NCBI GenBank assembly: GCA_032378655.1 | Contig: JAVYJS010000002.1 | Coordinates: 1 to 64,000, forward strand | Origin: Arsenophonus melophagi | GTDB taxonomy: Bacteria; Pseudomonadota; Gammaproteobacteria; Enterobacterales; Enterobacteriaceae | DNA length: 64,000 nucleotides | Direction of reading: 5' to 3' | In this document: piece by piece, positions 31,599 through 41,209 of the stretch | Position numbering within the stretch: the stretch's first letter is position 1 | How the letters are laid out: every line of letters begins with the position of its first letter | Made by a program: the position numbers and the translations under genes | Notes under the pieces: generated by a model | What the model saw: only the letters and a program-made list of their open reading frames with translations | Told to the model about the DNA's origin: nothing | Databases searched by the model: none

Positions 31599-32179
31599 AA
31601 ATCAATGCCTTAATCCATGCATTTCATTGATTTATTTTAAATAACTCACTGATTCTCTCTCATGTTTTCTCTGAAAACATGCTTTTACGTCTTTAATTTA
31701 TCTTAAAGATAAATATGTGATCTTTATAAGATGTTTACTGCATATCATGCAACAGTAGCACTCACTTTAAATAGTGGATGATTTTTATCATCTATCAAGT
31801 TACATTTGATTTTATTGATACTATGGTTTATATACATAAACTCAAGTATATTTTTAATATGATGACTTATTTTACTTACTTGGTTGCTCCTTTTAGTCTC
31901 CGTATTGCGGCGTTATGCATAACGCCGCAATACGGAGACTAACTAATTAAAAACGCTAATTTATTTTCAGTATCTTTACTCTGTTTTATTATCTTAGTTT
32001 TAATAATCAATCTTCTCTTTGATTGATTTATGTTTTTTAAAAATAAAAGTTCAAGTAACATAATAAATAATTACGTAATAAATATAAATAAAATCTTAAA
32101 CAGATCACGTTAATGCAAAAAAATAATTAATTACAATTTCTAGATATAATAATTTTATACATAACAGTAAGTAAGAAAG
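31599..32179. other. Spacer between rne and the sbcB remnant
   Basis: No gene seen. A 9-bp stem (31661-31681) followed by a short T run is a weak candidate for the rne terminator. It also holds the 50-bp palindrome at 31893-31942. Confidence 0.5.
31893..31942. repeat. 50-bp perfect palindrome without loop
   Basis: Arms 31893-31917 and 31918-31942 (25 bp each), centre ttatgcataa. At nearly half G+C it stands out from the surrounding DNA. It lies about 295 bases after rne and 240 before the sbcB remnant. Confidence 0.93.
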
Positions 32180-33573
32180 TCTTTTGGTCAATAAGCAAAA
32201 CAGCTTCCTGGCTATTTTATGTTTTATTAAACTTTTGTCCAACACCTTGCTTTCGATAGACCGGAACAATGTTTCTAGCATCAGAACTGATTTCAATTTC
32301 AATATTATTAAAGATCCACAAATTTTTTACTGCGCTCTTTCTAATGATTATCTTCCTCAACTTCAGATGTTATGATCACAGGTATTACACCTTAATATGT
32401 AACAGATTATGGTATAAATGAATCTAAATTTGCTAAACGTATTCAACGTATTCATGGAATATTTAGTGTAGCCAATAGTTTTATTCTCGGTTACAATAAC
32501 ATTCATTGTGATAATGAGGTCACTCATCATATTTTACTATAATTTTACGATCCAGTTATGCTTATAACTAGCATAACGTTCATGCGCTTTATGATGTGAC
32601 TTGGTATTGCACGTGCGTACTATATATTATTTCCTTATGGTTATTCATTGGCCTAACAATAAAAGACCTCAGAGTTTCAAGCTAGAACGTGTAATCGCTA
32701 AAACTGTATTAAGTATATACACACTTATGATACAATGTTCGATGTCTTTGCAACTATCGAAATCCCATAATTAATTAAATAAGAACAACCGAGAAGGGTT
32801 GACTACTTTCAAGTAAAAAAAATAAAAAAAAATAACATGACTCAATTAATTGATGTTATTGGGATGACCTTATTAGTGCATATTTGCAGCATGTCTGGAG
32901 CCATTTGATTCAATACTAATCTAATTGCCTGTGATTTAGCCGAAGATATTAGTCCGCTATTAGCGTTAGATATGAATGCACTCAGAAAAAGTTTATAAGC
33001 TCTTACACAGAGATAAGATGGTGAATGCGCTATGCATATCAAATATATATACAATACATGTCCACTTTTAGCCTGTACAAACACACTACGAATCTCTGCT
33101 GCACAACGTATAGATCTTGATCTAGATGTTTGTATAAATAATTTAGCTATATTGCAACAACATTATGAAGTGCGAGATAAAGTTATTCAGCTTTTTACTG
33201 ATAAACAAATGGTTCATGTTGACACTGATGTCGACACTATGCTGTATTCTGGTTTTTTTTTGCAAAAAAAAGATCGCTCAAAATAGCTATCATCAGTCAA
33301 ACTGTACTAAAAGATTTATCTGCATTAGATCTCATATTTGATGATCCACGTATGAATAAATTATTTTTTTCGTTGTTGTGCTAGTTATCCAGATACACTG
33401 ACAGAAATAATAAAAACTTACCTAGTTACGGCATCGCTATAATAGATTAATTAATGAGAAATCACTCAATATCTATAAATTATCAAGAAATTTTTTTCTA
33501 AAAATCAAAAAATAAACATAAGTATCAGCAACTAAAAGCATTGATAGATTATGCTAATCAGATTACCAGTTAA
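32180..33573 (+). pseudogene. sbcB: Decayed exonuclease I (SbcB)
   Basis: No intact frame, but E. coli SbcB can be traced end to end at its syntenic position before ugd. Near the start the frames give LAFDRPEQCF and SSIRTDFNFNIIKDPQIFYC with NDYLPQ (E. coli PAQFAAIRTDSEFNVIGEPEVFYC, DDYLPQ); then FAKRIQRIHGIFS and ILGYNN with DEVTHHI-like codons; in the middle DLAEDISPLLALDMNALRKSL (E. coli DLAGDISPLLELDSDTLRERL); a longer open piece at 33032-33286 with YNTCPLLACTNTLRISAAQR and LYSGFF; and at the end QQLKALIDYANQI before a TAA at 33571. Many frameshifts and stops intervene. ExoI is a 3'-5' single-strand exonuclease in mismatch repair and in suppressing template-switch mutation. Confidence 0.93.
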
Positions 33574-34353
33574 GTTCTTTAATTGCTTATAAAACATTAT
33601 TTACTTATAATATACAAGTATAATCACTTAACATAGTTAATGCCTGCTCTACGCCCTGATGAAGAGCAGCTATTATTGATAGCTTTAACGTTTCGATCAC
33701 TACAGTTTAGTCATTTATAGTTATAGTCCTCAAAACAAGAACTAATCATTGGCATATGCAATGCCAACTGCATTTCATTCTATCTAATAACATAGATAGT
33801 TTGCTCTACATTAATGTAGAGCATATATGTGCTCCGGGCATCCATAAGTTATAATATGCAATTATAACGTAACATCAAATATTAAAAGCTTGTTGAGACT
33901 GTTCATTGTTTTAATCTAACTTAATAATCTCAATGTATAATATAATCACTGTGCCTACTGATAACATTGATCATAAACAATGATTACTTCATTATTGTTT
34001 ATGATCAATGTCGCACTACTACATAACTAAAACAGCATTTTTGTACCATAAACGATTTCATCGATATAAAAGGATAATAATTAATTATTTATTATACATT
34101 CTTAATGTAAGAGACCACGATCTTTAAGAGTTATTGATAGTGAATGATGATAGTGAAGTACTAATGCCGTCATTGCAGTTCTGCTTGATATATCTGTACT
34201 GATAAGTACACCTTAAAAGGTTAGCAAAAATATACCTAAAAGTATATAGTGCTAGTAGCACTATATTAGTCATTTAATTTTACTTCTAAAATAAAAGTAA
34301 TAGACGTCAGAATTAATAGCTTCTTGCTTCTCTAAGAGAAGAGAGAATGATAT
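33574..34353. other. Gene-free stretch between sbcB remnant and ugd
   Basis: The his operon and O-antigen genes that separate sbcB from ugd in E. coli are gone. Contains a 22-bp loopless palindrome (33802-33823), a stem with 18-bp arms (33964-33981 and 33994-34011) and a 10-bp stem at 34244-34266. Confidence 0.55.
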
Positions 34354-35520
34354 TTAATCATAGCCAAATAGATCTCGCGTATAAACCTTATCTTTTACAT
34401 CTTCCAATTCAGGCACCAATCGATTAGCTAAAATAATATCGCATTGAACTTTAAAGTTAGCTAAATTGCTGATCACTTTGGATTTTAAAAATTCGTCTTG
34501 TTGTAAAACAGGCTCATAAATAACCACTTCAATTCCTTGTGCTTTAATACGCTTCATGACTCCCTGTACTGCAGAGGTACGAAAATTATCCGAACCTGTT
34601 TTCATTACTAAGCGATAAATACCAACTTTTTGCGGATTTTTACTAATAATTGTCGTAGCTATGTAATCTTTACGTGTTTGATTAGATGCAATAATTGCAT
34701 GAATCAAATTGTTTGGCACATTATTATAGTTAGCTAGTAACTGCTTAGTATCTTTTGGCAAACAATAACCGCCATACCCAAAAGAAGGATTATTATAATA
34801 GTTACCAATACGTGGATCCAGTGAAACCCCTGCAATAATTTGACGGCTGTCTAATCCACAACTATGAGCATAAGTATCTAATTCATTAAAAAATGCAACT
34901 CGCATTGCTAAAAAAGCATTAGTAAATAATTTTATTGCTTCTGCTTCCTTGGCATCAGTAAATAATACTGTAACATCCTTTTTCCATGCGCCTTCTAATA
35001 ATAAATCGGAAAAAATCTTTGCACGTTTAGAACGTTCTCCTACCACAATACGAGAAGAATAAAGATTATCATATAGCGCTTTACCTTCACGTAAAAATTC
35101 AGGCGAAAAAAAGATATTGTTATATCCTTTCTCATGATGCAAATGAGCGATAAAACCAACCGGGATGGTTGATTTAATTACAATTGTAGCACTTGGATTA
35201 ATATGGTTTACATCATCAATAACCTCTTCAACGGAAGAGGTATTAAAATAATTGGCTTTTTCATCATAGTCAGTCGGGGTTGCAACAATGACATAATTTG
35301 CCCCTTGATAAGCCTGTAATTTATCCGTCGTTGCTCTAAAATTTAGTTTTTTGTTTGTTAAAAACTCTTCAATTTCTTTATCTGATATTGGTGATTTCTG
35401 TTGATTTAACATAGCAACTTTTTCAGCAATAACATCTAATGCTACTACTTCATGATGCTGTGCTAATAACATCGCATTTGACAGACCAACATACCCTGTT
35501 CCTGCAACGGCAATTTTCAA
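34354..35520 (-). CDS. ugd: UDP-glucose 6-dehydrogenase
   Basis: 388 residues, the E. coli length. It oxidises UDP-glucose to UDP-glucuronate with two NAD. Dinucleotide-binding motif GTGYVGLSNAMLLA at the N-terminus, ATPTDYDEKANYFNTSSVEE, the catalytic cysteine in GYGGYCLPKDTKQL near residue 260, and the C-terminal UDP-binding domain are intact. UDP-glucuronate is the substrate of ArnA, so this gene feeds the arn operon at 51447-57725. In E. coli ugd is induced with arn by PhoPQ/PmrAB; no operator could be recognised here. Confidence 0.97.
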   Translation of the reverse strand: MKIAVAGTGYVGLSNAMLLAQHHEVVALDVIAEKVAMLNQQKSPISDKEIEEFLTNKKLNFRATTDKLQAYQGANYVIVATPTDYDEKANYFNTSSVEEVIDDVNHINPSATIVIKSTIPVGFIAHLHHEKGYNNIFFSPEFLREGKALYDNLYSSRIVVGERSKRAKIFSDLLLEGAWKKDVTVLFTDAKEAEAIKLFTNAFLAMRVAFFNELDTYAHSCGLDSRQIIAGVSLDPRIGNYYNNPSFGYGGYCLPKDTKQLLANYNNVPNNLIHAIIASNQTRKDYIATTIISKNPQKVGIYRLVMKTGSDNFRTSAVQGVMKRIKAQGIEVVIYEPVLQQDEFLKSKVISNLANFKVQCDIILANRLVPELEDVKDKVYTRDLFGYD

Positions 35521-36079
35521 AACTGACCTCTCAAATATTTCGTATCTATACTAAATGCCACAGTACATCCGATACTAATCAACAAAGGATGTTTACTCCA
35601 TTGTAATTAAAATTTTTAGCGATATCAGTTAATAAAATAAATTTTTGATATCAACACAAACACTATGAACATTGTTAGCTTAATGATCAGCATATTCAGT
35701 ATGCTTTTAATTCATGCGCGTGAGAAAAAACAAAATGATTAATGTTTTATTAGCTAACTATGATCAGTAGTAGTACTAATATTTTCAACAATCAATCATG
35801 ATTGACATGAATAAACAGTAAGCACAGAGGAAAAATCACGGATATTGCTTTAAAATAAAAGAATACATGCACAGAGCGAATGGGTATTATTCATCTCTAA
35901 GATGAATAAAATCAAGATATAAAATATGATTTGAACAAAAGTAGTTACTGCAGTTGACGCAGTTGACTGCAGTAACTTTAGCAACTTTTCAAAGACTGTA
36001 AGAAAAATGCTTTTTGCCTTATGCTTATACGAAAATATACGTTTCTATTTTTATTTAATGGACTTTATATTGCTTAGCA
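35521..36079. other. Spacer between ugd and rhlB remnant
   Basis: No gene. In E. coli rep and gppA lie on this side of rhlB; I found no trace. A 12-bp inverted repeat (35943-35954 and 35966-35977) encloses a tandem copy of gcagttgac. Confidence 0.5.
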
Positions 36080-37125
36080 AAATTTCAGCGCTGAGGAAAT
36101 GACTACCTTCCCCTTACCAAAGTGCATTGCCATATCATGTAATCCTTATTAAGGATAGTTTTTAATCATGATACTTATGCTTGTTGCATAAATTATTCTA
36201 TCAGCTCAAGTTACCATAATTATGGCTGGTACTATTAGAACGCATACGACAGGGTTTTAGTAATGAAATACATGTGTTACATTTAGGATATGTCACAATA
36301 TAGCAGCAACATCTTTTGCAACTAAGATATCTACATCGTCTTTATTAAATTATTCAAAATACGTAACCACTTTTCGACTATATACCAAGCTAATAAATCA
36401 ATGCGCTAATCATCAACAGCAAAATTGTTTTTGGCCAATCTTCACTTAACCTTTATGAGAGATGCGTTGCTTCATTACAAGACATGAAAAGTTGAACATA
36501 ACCTATTTCATACAATGCAGCCTGTTTATGTGGAAAACTCTACCTCAACATATTTATAATGGTTTATTTATTCAAATGCTAATTTGAATACTTGAATACG
36601 ATAAGCAAGTGTTGCAGAAAAAGTAAATTTAAACGTTGCATAGCTAACGAATATTTGATATAAAACCTATATCACACATCCTGTGTGCCTTAGTAAGCAC
36701 AACTACTTGAATCAGTCCTAAATGAATATGATCTTGCTTAGTATAATGGATTAAGAATCCCGGTAGTACCGATGAGAATAGCTACTCCAAATCTAGTTTA
36801 AAGTAGACGTAAGTATTTATCGTATTAGCTCCACCATAAATTAAGCTAATTTTTAAGTTTTGTTATAAAAGCTAATTCTTTTATATCATTATGTATCTAA
36901 AAATTTAATTCCCATGCAGGAGTCATGATGACTTTATTGGTTGATTGATTTTGACGTGCTGCATTTATTGAATGTATTAATAAATAATGAAATATTAAAA
37001 TATGAAAACTAATGTCTTACCTACTCTTGTTTATACTGACCCTACAACATTACAGATTTTACAATTAAAAGGCTGTAATGTTGCCGCCTGTATTGGCTTT
37101 AATGATATAAACTCTAATGATTAAT
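36080..37125 (-). pseudogene. rhlB: Decayed RNA helicase RhlB
   Basis: Divergent from trxA exactly as in E. coli, and readable in order on the minus strand in several frames: PIQAATLQPF...VGKTLVF (E. coli PIQALALPLTL...GTGKTMAF), KISLIYGGANT (KLGLAYGGDGY), LIGTTGILN (LIGTTGRLID), HIHLGLIQVVVL (HINLGAIQVVVL), and VDILVAKDVAAI followed by NVTHVFHY (LDILVATDVAARG...AVTHVFNY). Numerous stops and frameshifts lie between, so no helicase can be made. The ends are approximate. RhlB is the ATP-dependent helicase of the RNase E degradosome; its loss changes how the retained RNase E can work on structured RNA. Confidence 0.9.
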
Positions 37126-37292
37126 AACATCAATAATTTTCGAGTGTAGAGCGAAGTCTATATTTTCTATCAGATGTGTTTTACGCATATTATGTTAGAA
37201 TATCAATTAATAGTTGCTTTATGAAAGCAATTTGTTTGAAATAAAGCAAAATGCTTAAAAAAAGACAAACACTTGATATTTGGAGTATCACA

Positions 37293-37619
37293 ATGAGCGA
37301 TAAGACGATTTATCTATCTGATGTTGATTTTGAAAAAACCATAGTAAATGTAAAAAAACCAATATTAGTTGATTTTTTGGCTGAATGGTGCAGCCCATGT
37401 CAAGTCATTGCCCCTATTGTAGACAAAATTGCCAATGAATATACAGATAAATTGATTGTTGCTAAATGTAATGTTGATAACAGTGGCGGGATATTAGCTA
37501 AATATGGTGTTCGTAGCATACCTACTTTAATGCTTTTTAAAAATGGTGAGAAAGTTGGCCAACACGTTGGCCTTTTATCTACAATTCAATTAAAAGAATT
37601 TTTAGATAAATACTGTTAA
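37293..37619 (+). CDS. trxA: Thioredoxin 1
   Basis: 108-residue thioredoxin (E. coli 109), the general cytosolic disulfide reductase and electron donor for ribonucleotide reductase. Start taken at MSDKTIYL, which matches the family; a possible upstream ATG at 37251 adds 14 residues with no counterpart, and ggag lies 9 bases before the chosen ATG. The fold motifs VDFLAEWC and the cis-proline region SIPTLMLFKNGE are intact. The active site reads WCSPC instead of the almost universal WCGPC. Followed by rho as in E. coli. Confidence 0.96.
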   Translation: MSDKTIYLSDVDFEKTIVNVKKPILVDFLAEWCSPCQVIAPIVDKIANEYTDKLIVAKCNVDNSGGILAKYGVRSIPTLMLFKNGEKVGQHVGLLSTIQLKEFLDKYC

Positions 37620-38216
37620 TGTGCCATAAAATCTTAATTAAACATTTAGTGCCTACTGGTTCAGTATGATCTCTCAATTATCCATTAGATATCTGCTTGA
37701 AAGCAGACTAACTTAACACCATTACTTAATATGAAACGCATTTTTATCTTAATCTATACAGAGTGAATATGTTATTTTATAAATACTTTTATATTATCTA
37801 GATAATCGATCAATAAAAACTTTTATATTATCTAGATAATCGATCAATAAAAATATTGCATTCTTCTCACTGTCACATAGATAATTTTTGTAGAAACCAT
37901 GTTTCAATGGTGTTATTTACTTAGTACCATACATGTTATGTGACTTCAGAAGTATGAAGTGAGCTTTATTATCACCTACGATGATAAATTCTTATAGTCT
38001 TATTCATTTTCATGTATTTCATGTATAGGAGGATATCCAAAGATATTAAATTACTAAATTACTGCTACTATTATGAATGTATATTCTAATAAAATTGATA
38101 TTTCCATCAAAAAATCGTTAAGGTTTTTTTATTTTTATTTAAAAAGGCATTTAAATATTGCTATGCTATTTATTGTTCATAGTTCAAATGTACCCCAAGT
38201 TTAAGAACCCACCATT
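37620..38216. promoter_or_regulatory. trxA-rho intergenic region with tandem repeat
   Basis: About 600 bases without a gene. In E. coli the rho leader and rhoL peptide lie here and mediate Rho autoregulation; I could not identify rhoL. A 34-bp unit is repeated head to tail at 37785-37852. Confidence 0.5.
37785..37852. repeat. Perfect 34-bp tandem duplication in the rho leader
   Basis: Unit 37785-37818 is repeated exactly at 37819-37852. Each unit contains the 14-bp palindrome attatctagataat. It is the only perfect tandem duplication of this size that I noticed in the window. Confidence 0.92.
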
Positions 38217-39476
38217 ATGAATCTTACCAAATTAAAAAATACGCCGGTATCTGAATTGATTACTCTTGGCGAAAGTATGGAACTAGAGAATTTAGCTCGC
38301 ATGAGGAAACAGGATATTATTTTCTCAATTTTAAAGCAGCATGCGAAAAGTGGAGAAGATATTTTTGGCCACGGTGTGTTAGAAATTTTGCAGGATGGAT
38401 TTGGATTCCTCCGTTCTGCAGACAGTTCTTATCTAGCAGGTCCAGACGATATTTATGTTTCTCCAAGTCAAATTCGTCGGTTTAATCTACGAACAGGCGA
38501 TACAATATCAGGAAAAATCCGTCCTCCCAAGGAGGGGGAACGCTATTTTGCTCTACTAAAAGTTGATGAAGTCAATTTTGATAAGCCTGAAAACGCTCGT
38601 AGCAAAATCTTGTTTGAAAATCTTACTCCGCTACATGCTAATAACCGCTTACGCATGGAGCGTGGAAATGGGTCAACAGAAGATTTAACAGCTCGTGTTT
38701 TAGATTTAGCAGCGCCAATAGGACGTGGACAACGTGGTTTAATTGTTGCGCCGCCAAAAGCAGGAAAAACTATGTTATTGCAGAATATTGCAGCTAATAT
38801 TGCCAATAACTATCCAGACTGTGTTTTGATGGTTTTGTTGATTGATGAAAGACCAGAAGAGGTGACAGAAATGCAACGCTTAGTTAAAGGTGAGGTTATT
38901 GCATCAACCTTTGATGAACCGGCATCTCGTCATATTCAAGTTGCTGAAATGGTAATAGAAAAAGCTAAAAGCTTAGTAGAACATAAAAAAGATGTCATTA
39001 TTCTATTAGATTCAATTACACGTCTTGCACGTGCATACAACACAGTGATTCCTTCCTCTGGAAAAGTATTAACTGGTGGTATTGATGCCAATGCATTACA
39101 TCGTCCAAAACGTTTCTTTGGGTCTGCGCGCAATGTAGAAGAAGGTGGAAGCTTAACAATAATTGCTACGGCGTTAGTGGATACGGGCTCTAAAATGGAT
39201 GAAGTTATTTACGAAGAGTTTAAAGGAACTGGAAATATGGAGTTACAATTATCAAGGAAAATAGCAGAAAAAAGGGTTTTTCCGGCAATTGATTATAACC
39301 GTTCTGGTACTCGTAAAGAAGAATTATTAACATTATCCGATGAATTACAGAAAATGTGGATATTGCGTAAAATTATTCATCCTATGGGTGAAATTGATGC
39401 AATGGAATTTTTAATTAATAAATTAGCAATGACAAAAACCAATTATGAATTTTTTGATTTCATGAAACGTTCTTGA
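38217..39476 (+). CDS. rho: Transcription termination factor Rho
   Basis: 419 residues, the E. coli length, and almost identical to it. Hexameric RNA-dependent ATPase that ends transcription at rut sites. N-terminal RNA-binding domain (GVLEILQDGFGFLRS, about 55-70), the Walker A motif in VAPPKAGKTMLLQ near residue 178, Walker B VILLLDSITRLARAYN near 261, Q-loop LTGGIDANALHRPKRFF and R-loop sequence GSLTIIATALVDTGSKMDE are all present. Strong conservation fits its essential role in a genome poor in clear intrinsic terminators. Confidence 0.98.
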   Translation: MNLTKLKNTPVSELITLGESMELENLARMRKQDIIFSILKQHAKSGEDIFGHGVLEILQDGFGFLRSADSSYLAGPDDIYVSPSQIRRFNLRTGDTISGKIRPPKEGERYFALLKVDEVNFDKPENARSKILFENLTPLHANNRLRMERGNGSTEDLTARVLDLAAPIGRGQRGLIVAPPKAGKTMLLQNIAANIANNYPDCVLMVLLIDERPEEVTEMQRLVKGEVIASTFDEPASRHIQVAEMVIEKAKSLVEHKKDVIILLDSITRLARAYNTVIPSSGKVLTGGIDANALHRPKRFFGSARNVEEGGSLTIIATALVDTGSKMDEVIYEEFKGTGNMELQLSRKIAEKRVFPAIDYNRSGTRKEELLTLSDELQKMWILRKIIHPMGEIDAMEFLINKLAMTKTNYEFFDFMKRS

Positions 39477-39746
39477 GCTACTATTCAGATGCTTTGAAAA
39501 AGATGTTTTTAAAAGACAGTATTATCATACTGATTATTTTTATATTTTATGTTTCATCATATAGTTTATATTTTATAGGTTTTCTCTTAATTGATAATCG
39601 GTACCAGATAAATATAATCACCATGTGTTATTTACAAAATTCACTCTTATAGATGAATCTGATAATCGTGAAACGCATCATATAAAAAGAAAATTCCTGT
39701 ATTGGTGATAGCAAGTTTTTTGCTATCAGATTTTAGCATTCATGAT

Positions 39747-39774
39747 AATAGCTTCATTAATAAGCTATTTTTTT
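39747..39774 (+). terminator. Intrinsic terminator-like hairpin downstream of rho
   Basis: 8-bp stem (39747-39754 and 39762-39769) with a 7-base loop followed at once by a run of T. It lies 270 bases after the rho stop. Another stem, with 9-bp arms, occurs at about 39706-39728. Confidence 0.6.
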
Positions 39775-40310
39775 GAGTTTATTTACTATTTTAGTAGCCA
39801 TTAATTTTTTGATGATATTAAATATCTAAAACAGTATTGGCTTTTGATATGGTGCTATGTTGTAGGAACATAGCCTTACATTATTCTTTAATATAAAGAA
39901 GATAATATGTATTATTTAGATACTCTATCAGCCTCTATTAGAGAGAGGTATGATAAGTGCATGTCAAGTATGCAAGCCTAAATGAGTATTAGATATTATT
40001 GTGGTTATATTAGCTAATATATTAAGATTCAGCGAGACTATGAACATAGTATTCTGGCGAAGTAAGCTAAATACACATGCAACAGATAGCAAAGCTATAT
40101 AAACAAATTTTTAAAAGAGGATAATGACTAAATACAAGTCATACTAATTCTCAATTATAGTCTTCTAAATGTCCGATTAATTAACAGCGGATCCATTTTA
40201 TGGCATGAGAAAAGATAGATTAGTTATTTAGCATTATTTTATTTTTCAGTTATTCATGGAATGTTTTCTTATATAATTGTAAGAAATATTCCATGATGCT
40301 ATCATCATAG

Positions 40311-40352
40311 CACTTACACTTATTAAGTATAAGTGTAAGTGTAAGTGTAAGT
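40311..40352. repeat. Hexanucleotide repeat forming one arm of a hairpin
   Basis: Arms 40311-40323 and 40329-40341 (13 bp, loop 5). The right arm continues as a run of the unit gtaagt, about four copies in all up to 40352, so part of it could slip in pairing. Confidence 0.85.
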
Positions 40353-41119
40353 ATATCGTATTCCAAAAGGAATATTTAATAAATTATGCGAATTTACATC
40401 TTATAAAAATATAAGATAAGAAGTGCCAGAATGTGCCAATAAGATTTATCAATATTTATTATTCAAGTAAGTTTTATGATATTCAATGATGCTAAACAAA
40501 AATTTTAGGTAAAACCTAATTACTAAAAATCAGCATGGAAGAAAATAGTACTTGTGATAATGCATTCACTGAATCAATGTGTTGATAACATCCAATTTAT
40601 TTCCTGCTTATTAGGCAGGACAATATTCTTAATAAGAATATAAAATAATAGTTGAAAATGGCTTATACTGACAGACATTCAGTATTTGAATAATATTATC
40701 TTTTACCAAAGATAAAAAGTTCTCATTTAAAAATGATTAACATTGCTTCGTGCAAGCTTTTATGATAAGAAAGTTTTTTTTATTCAGCTATGATATTGTA
40801 CAAAAATTTGAAATCTTAAGGAAACTAAGATCTAAATTAAAATTTAGATTTAGCGAAAGTGGCTGAATACAACATGATTACAATATATTGCAGTAATAAC
40901 TTTTTCATAACCATTTGCACCTGTTATAGTACTACTATGGATATAGTATAAGGTTTCGTTTTTACTTTACTTAAAGTCCATTTAAGATACTTGTCCTTGC
41001 GTTTTTTATCAGTTACATATGAGTAGTGCGATATTCAGTACTCATTACTTTAATGAAAATAATTTACAGATTTATACCAATGATATAAACAGAAAATAGT
41101 TTAGGAATTAAAGATAATT

Positions 41120-41201
41120 ATTAAAATAGTAACAGTATTGTTGTATATATTTATACCCACATGAGTGCAAAATTAAAAACATCACGTATTCAATTATATT
41201 A
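41120..41201 (+). pseudogene. wecD: C-terminal remnant of wecD (rffC)
   Basis: Immediately before wecE, where wecD ends in E. coli, one frame reads SNSIVVYIYTHMSAKLKTSRI then QLY and a stop, resembling the E. coli WecD tail (SNTPAL or GNTAAL, LYIRSGAHVESTAYWLYR). The rest of the acyltransferase gene is not recognisable. The stop is 9 bases before the wecE ATG. Evidence is position plus a short weak match. Confidence 0.55.
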
Positions 41202-41209
41202 AGCACAAT

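Larger units (their letters stand above)
39477..41119. other. Erased part of the common-antigen locus (wecA-wecC, rffG, rffH)
   Basis: In E. coli about 8 kb of ECA genes lie between rho and wecE; here 1.6 kb of non-coding DNA remains and I cannot read any of them. It holds the probable rho terminator (39747-39774), a stem with (gtaagt) repeats at 40311-40352 and an imperfect stem near 40257-40295. Confidence 0.5.
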
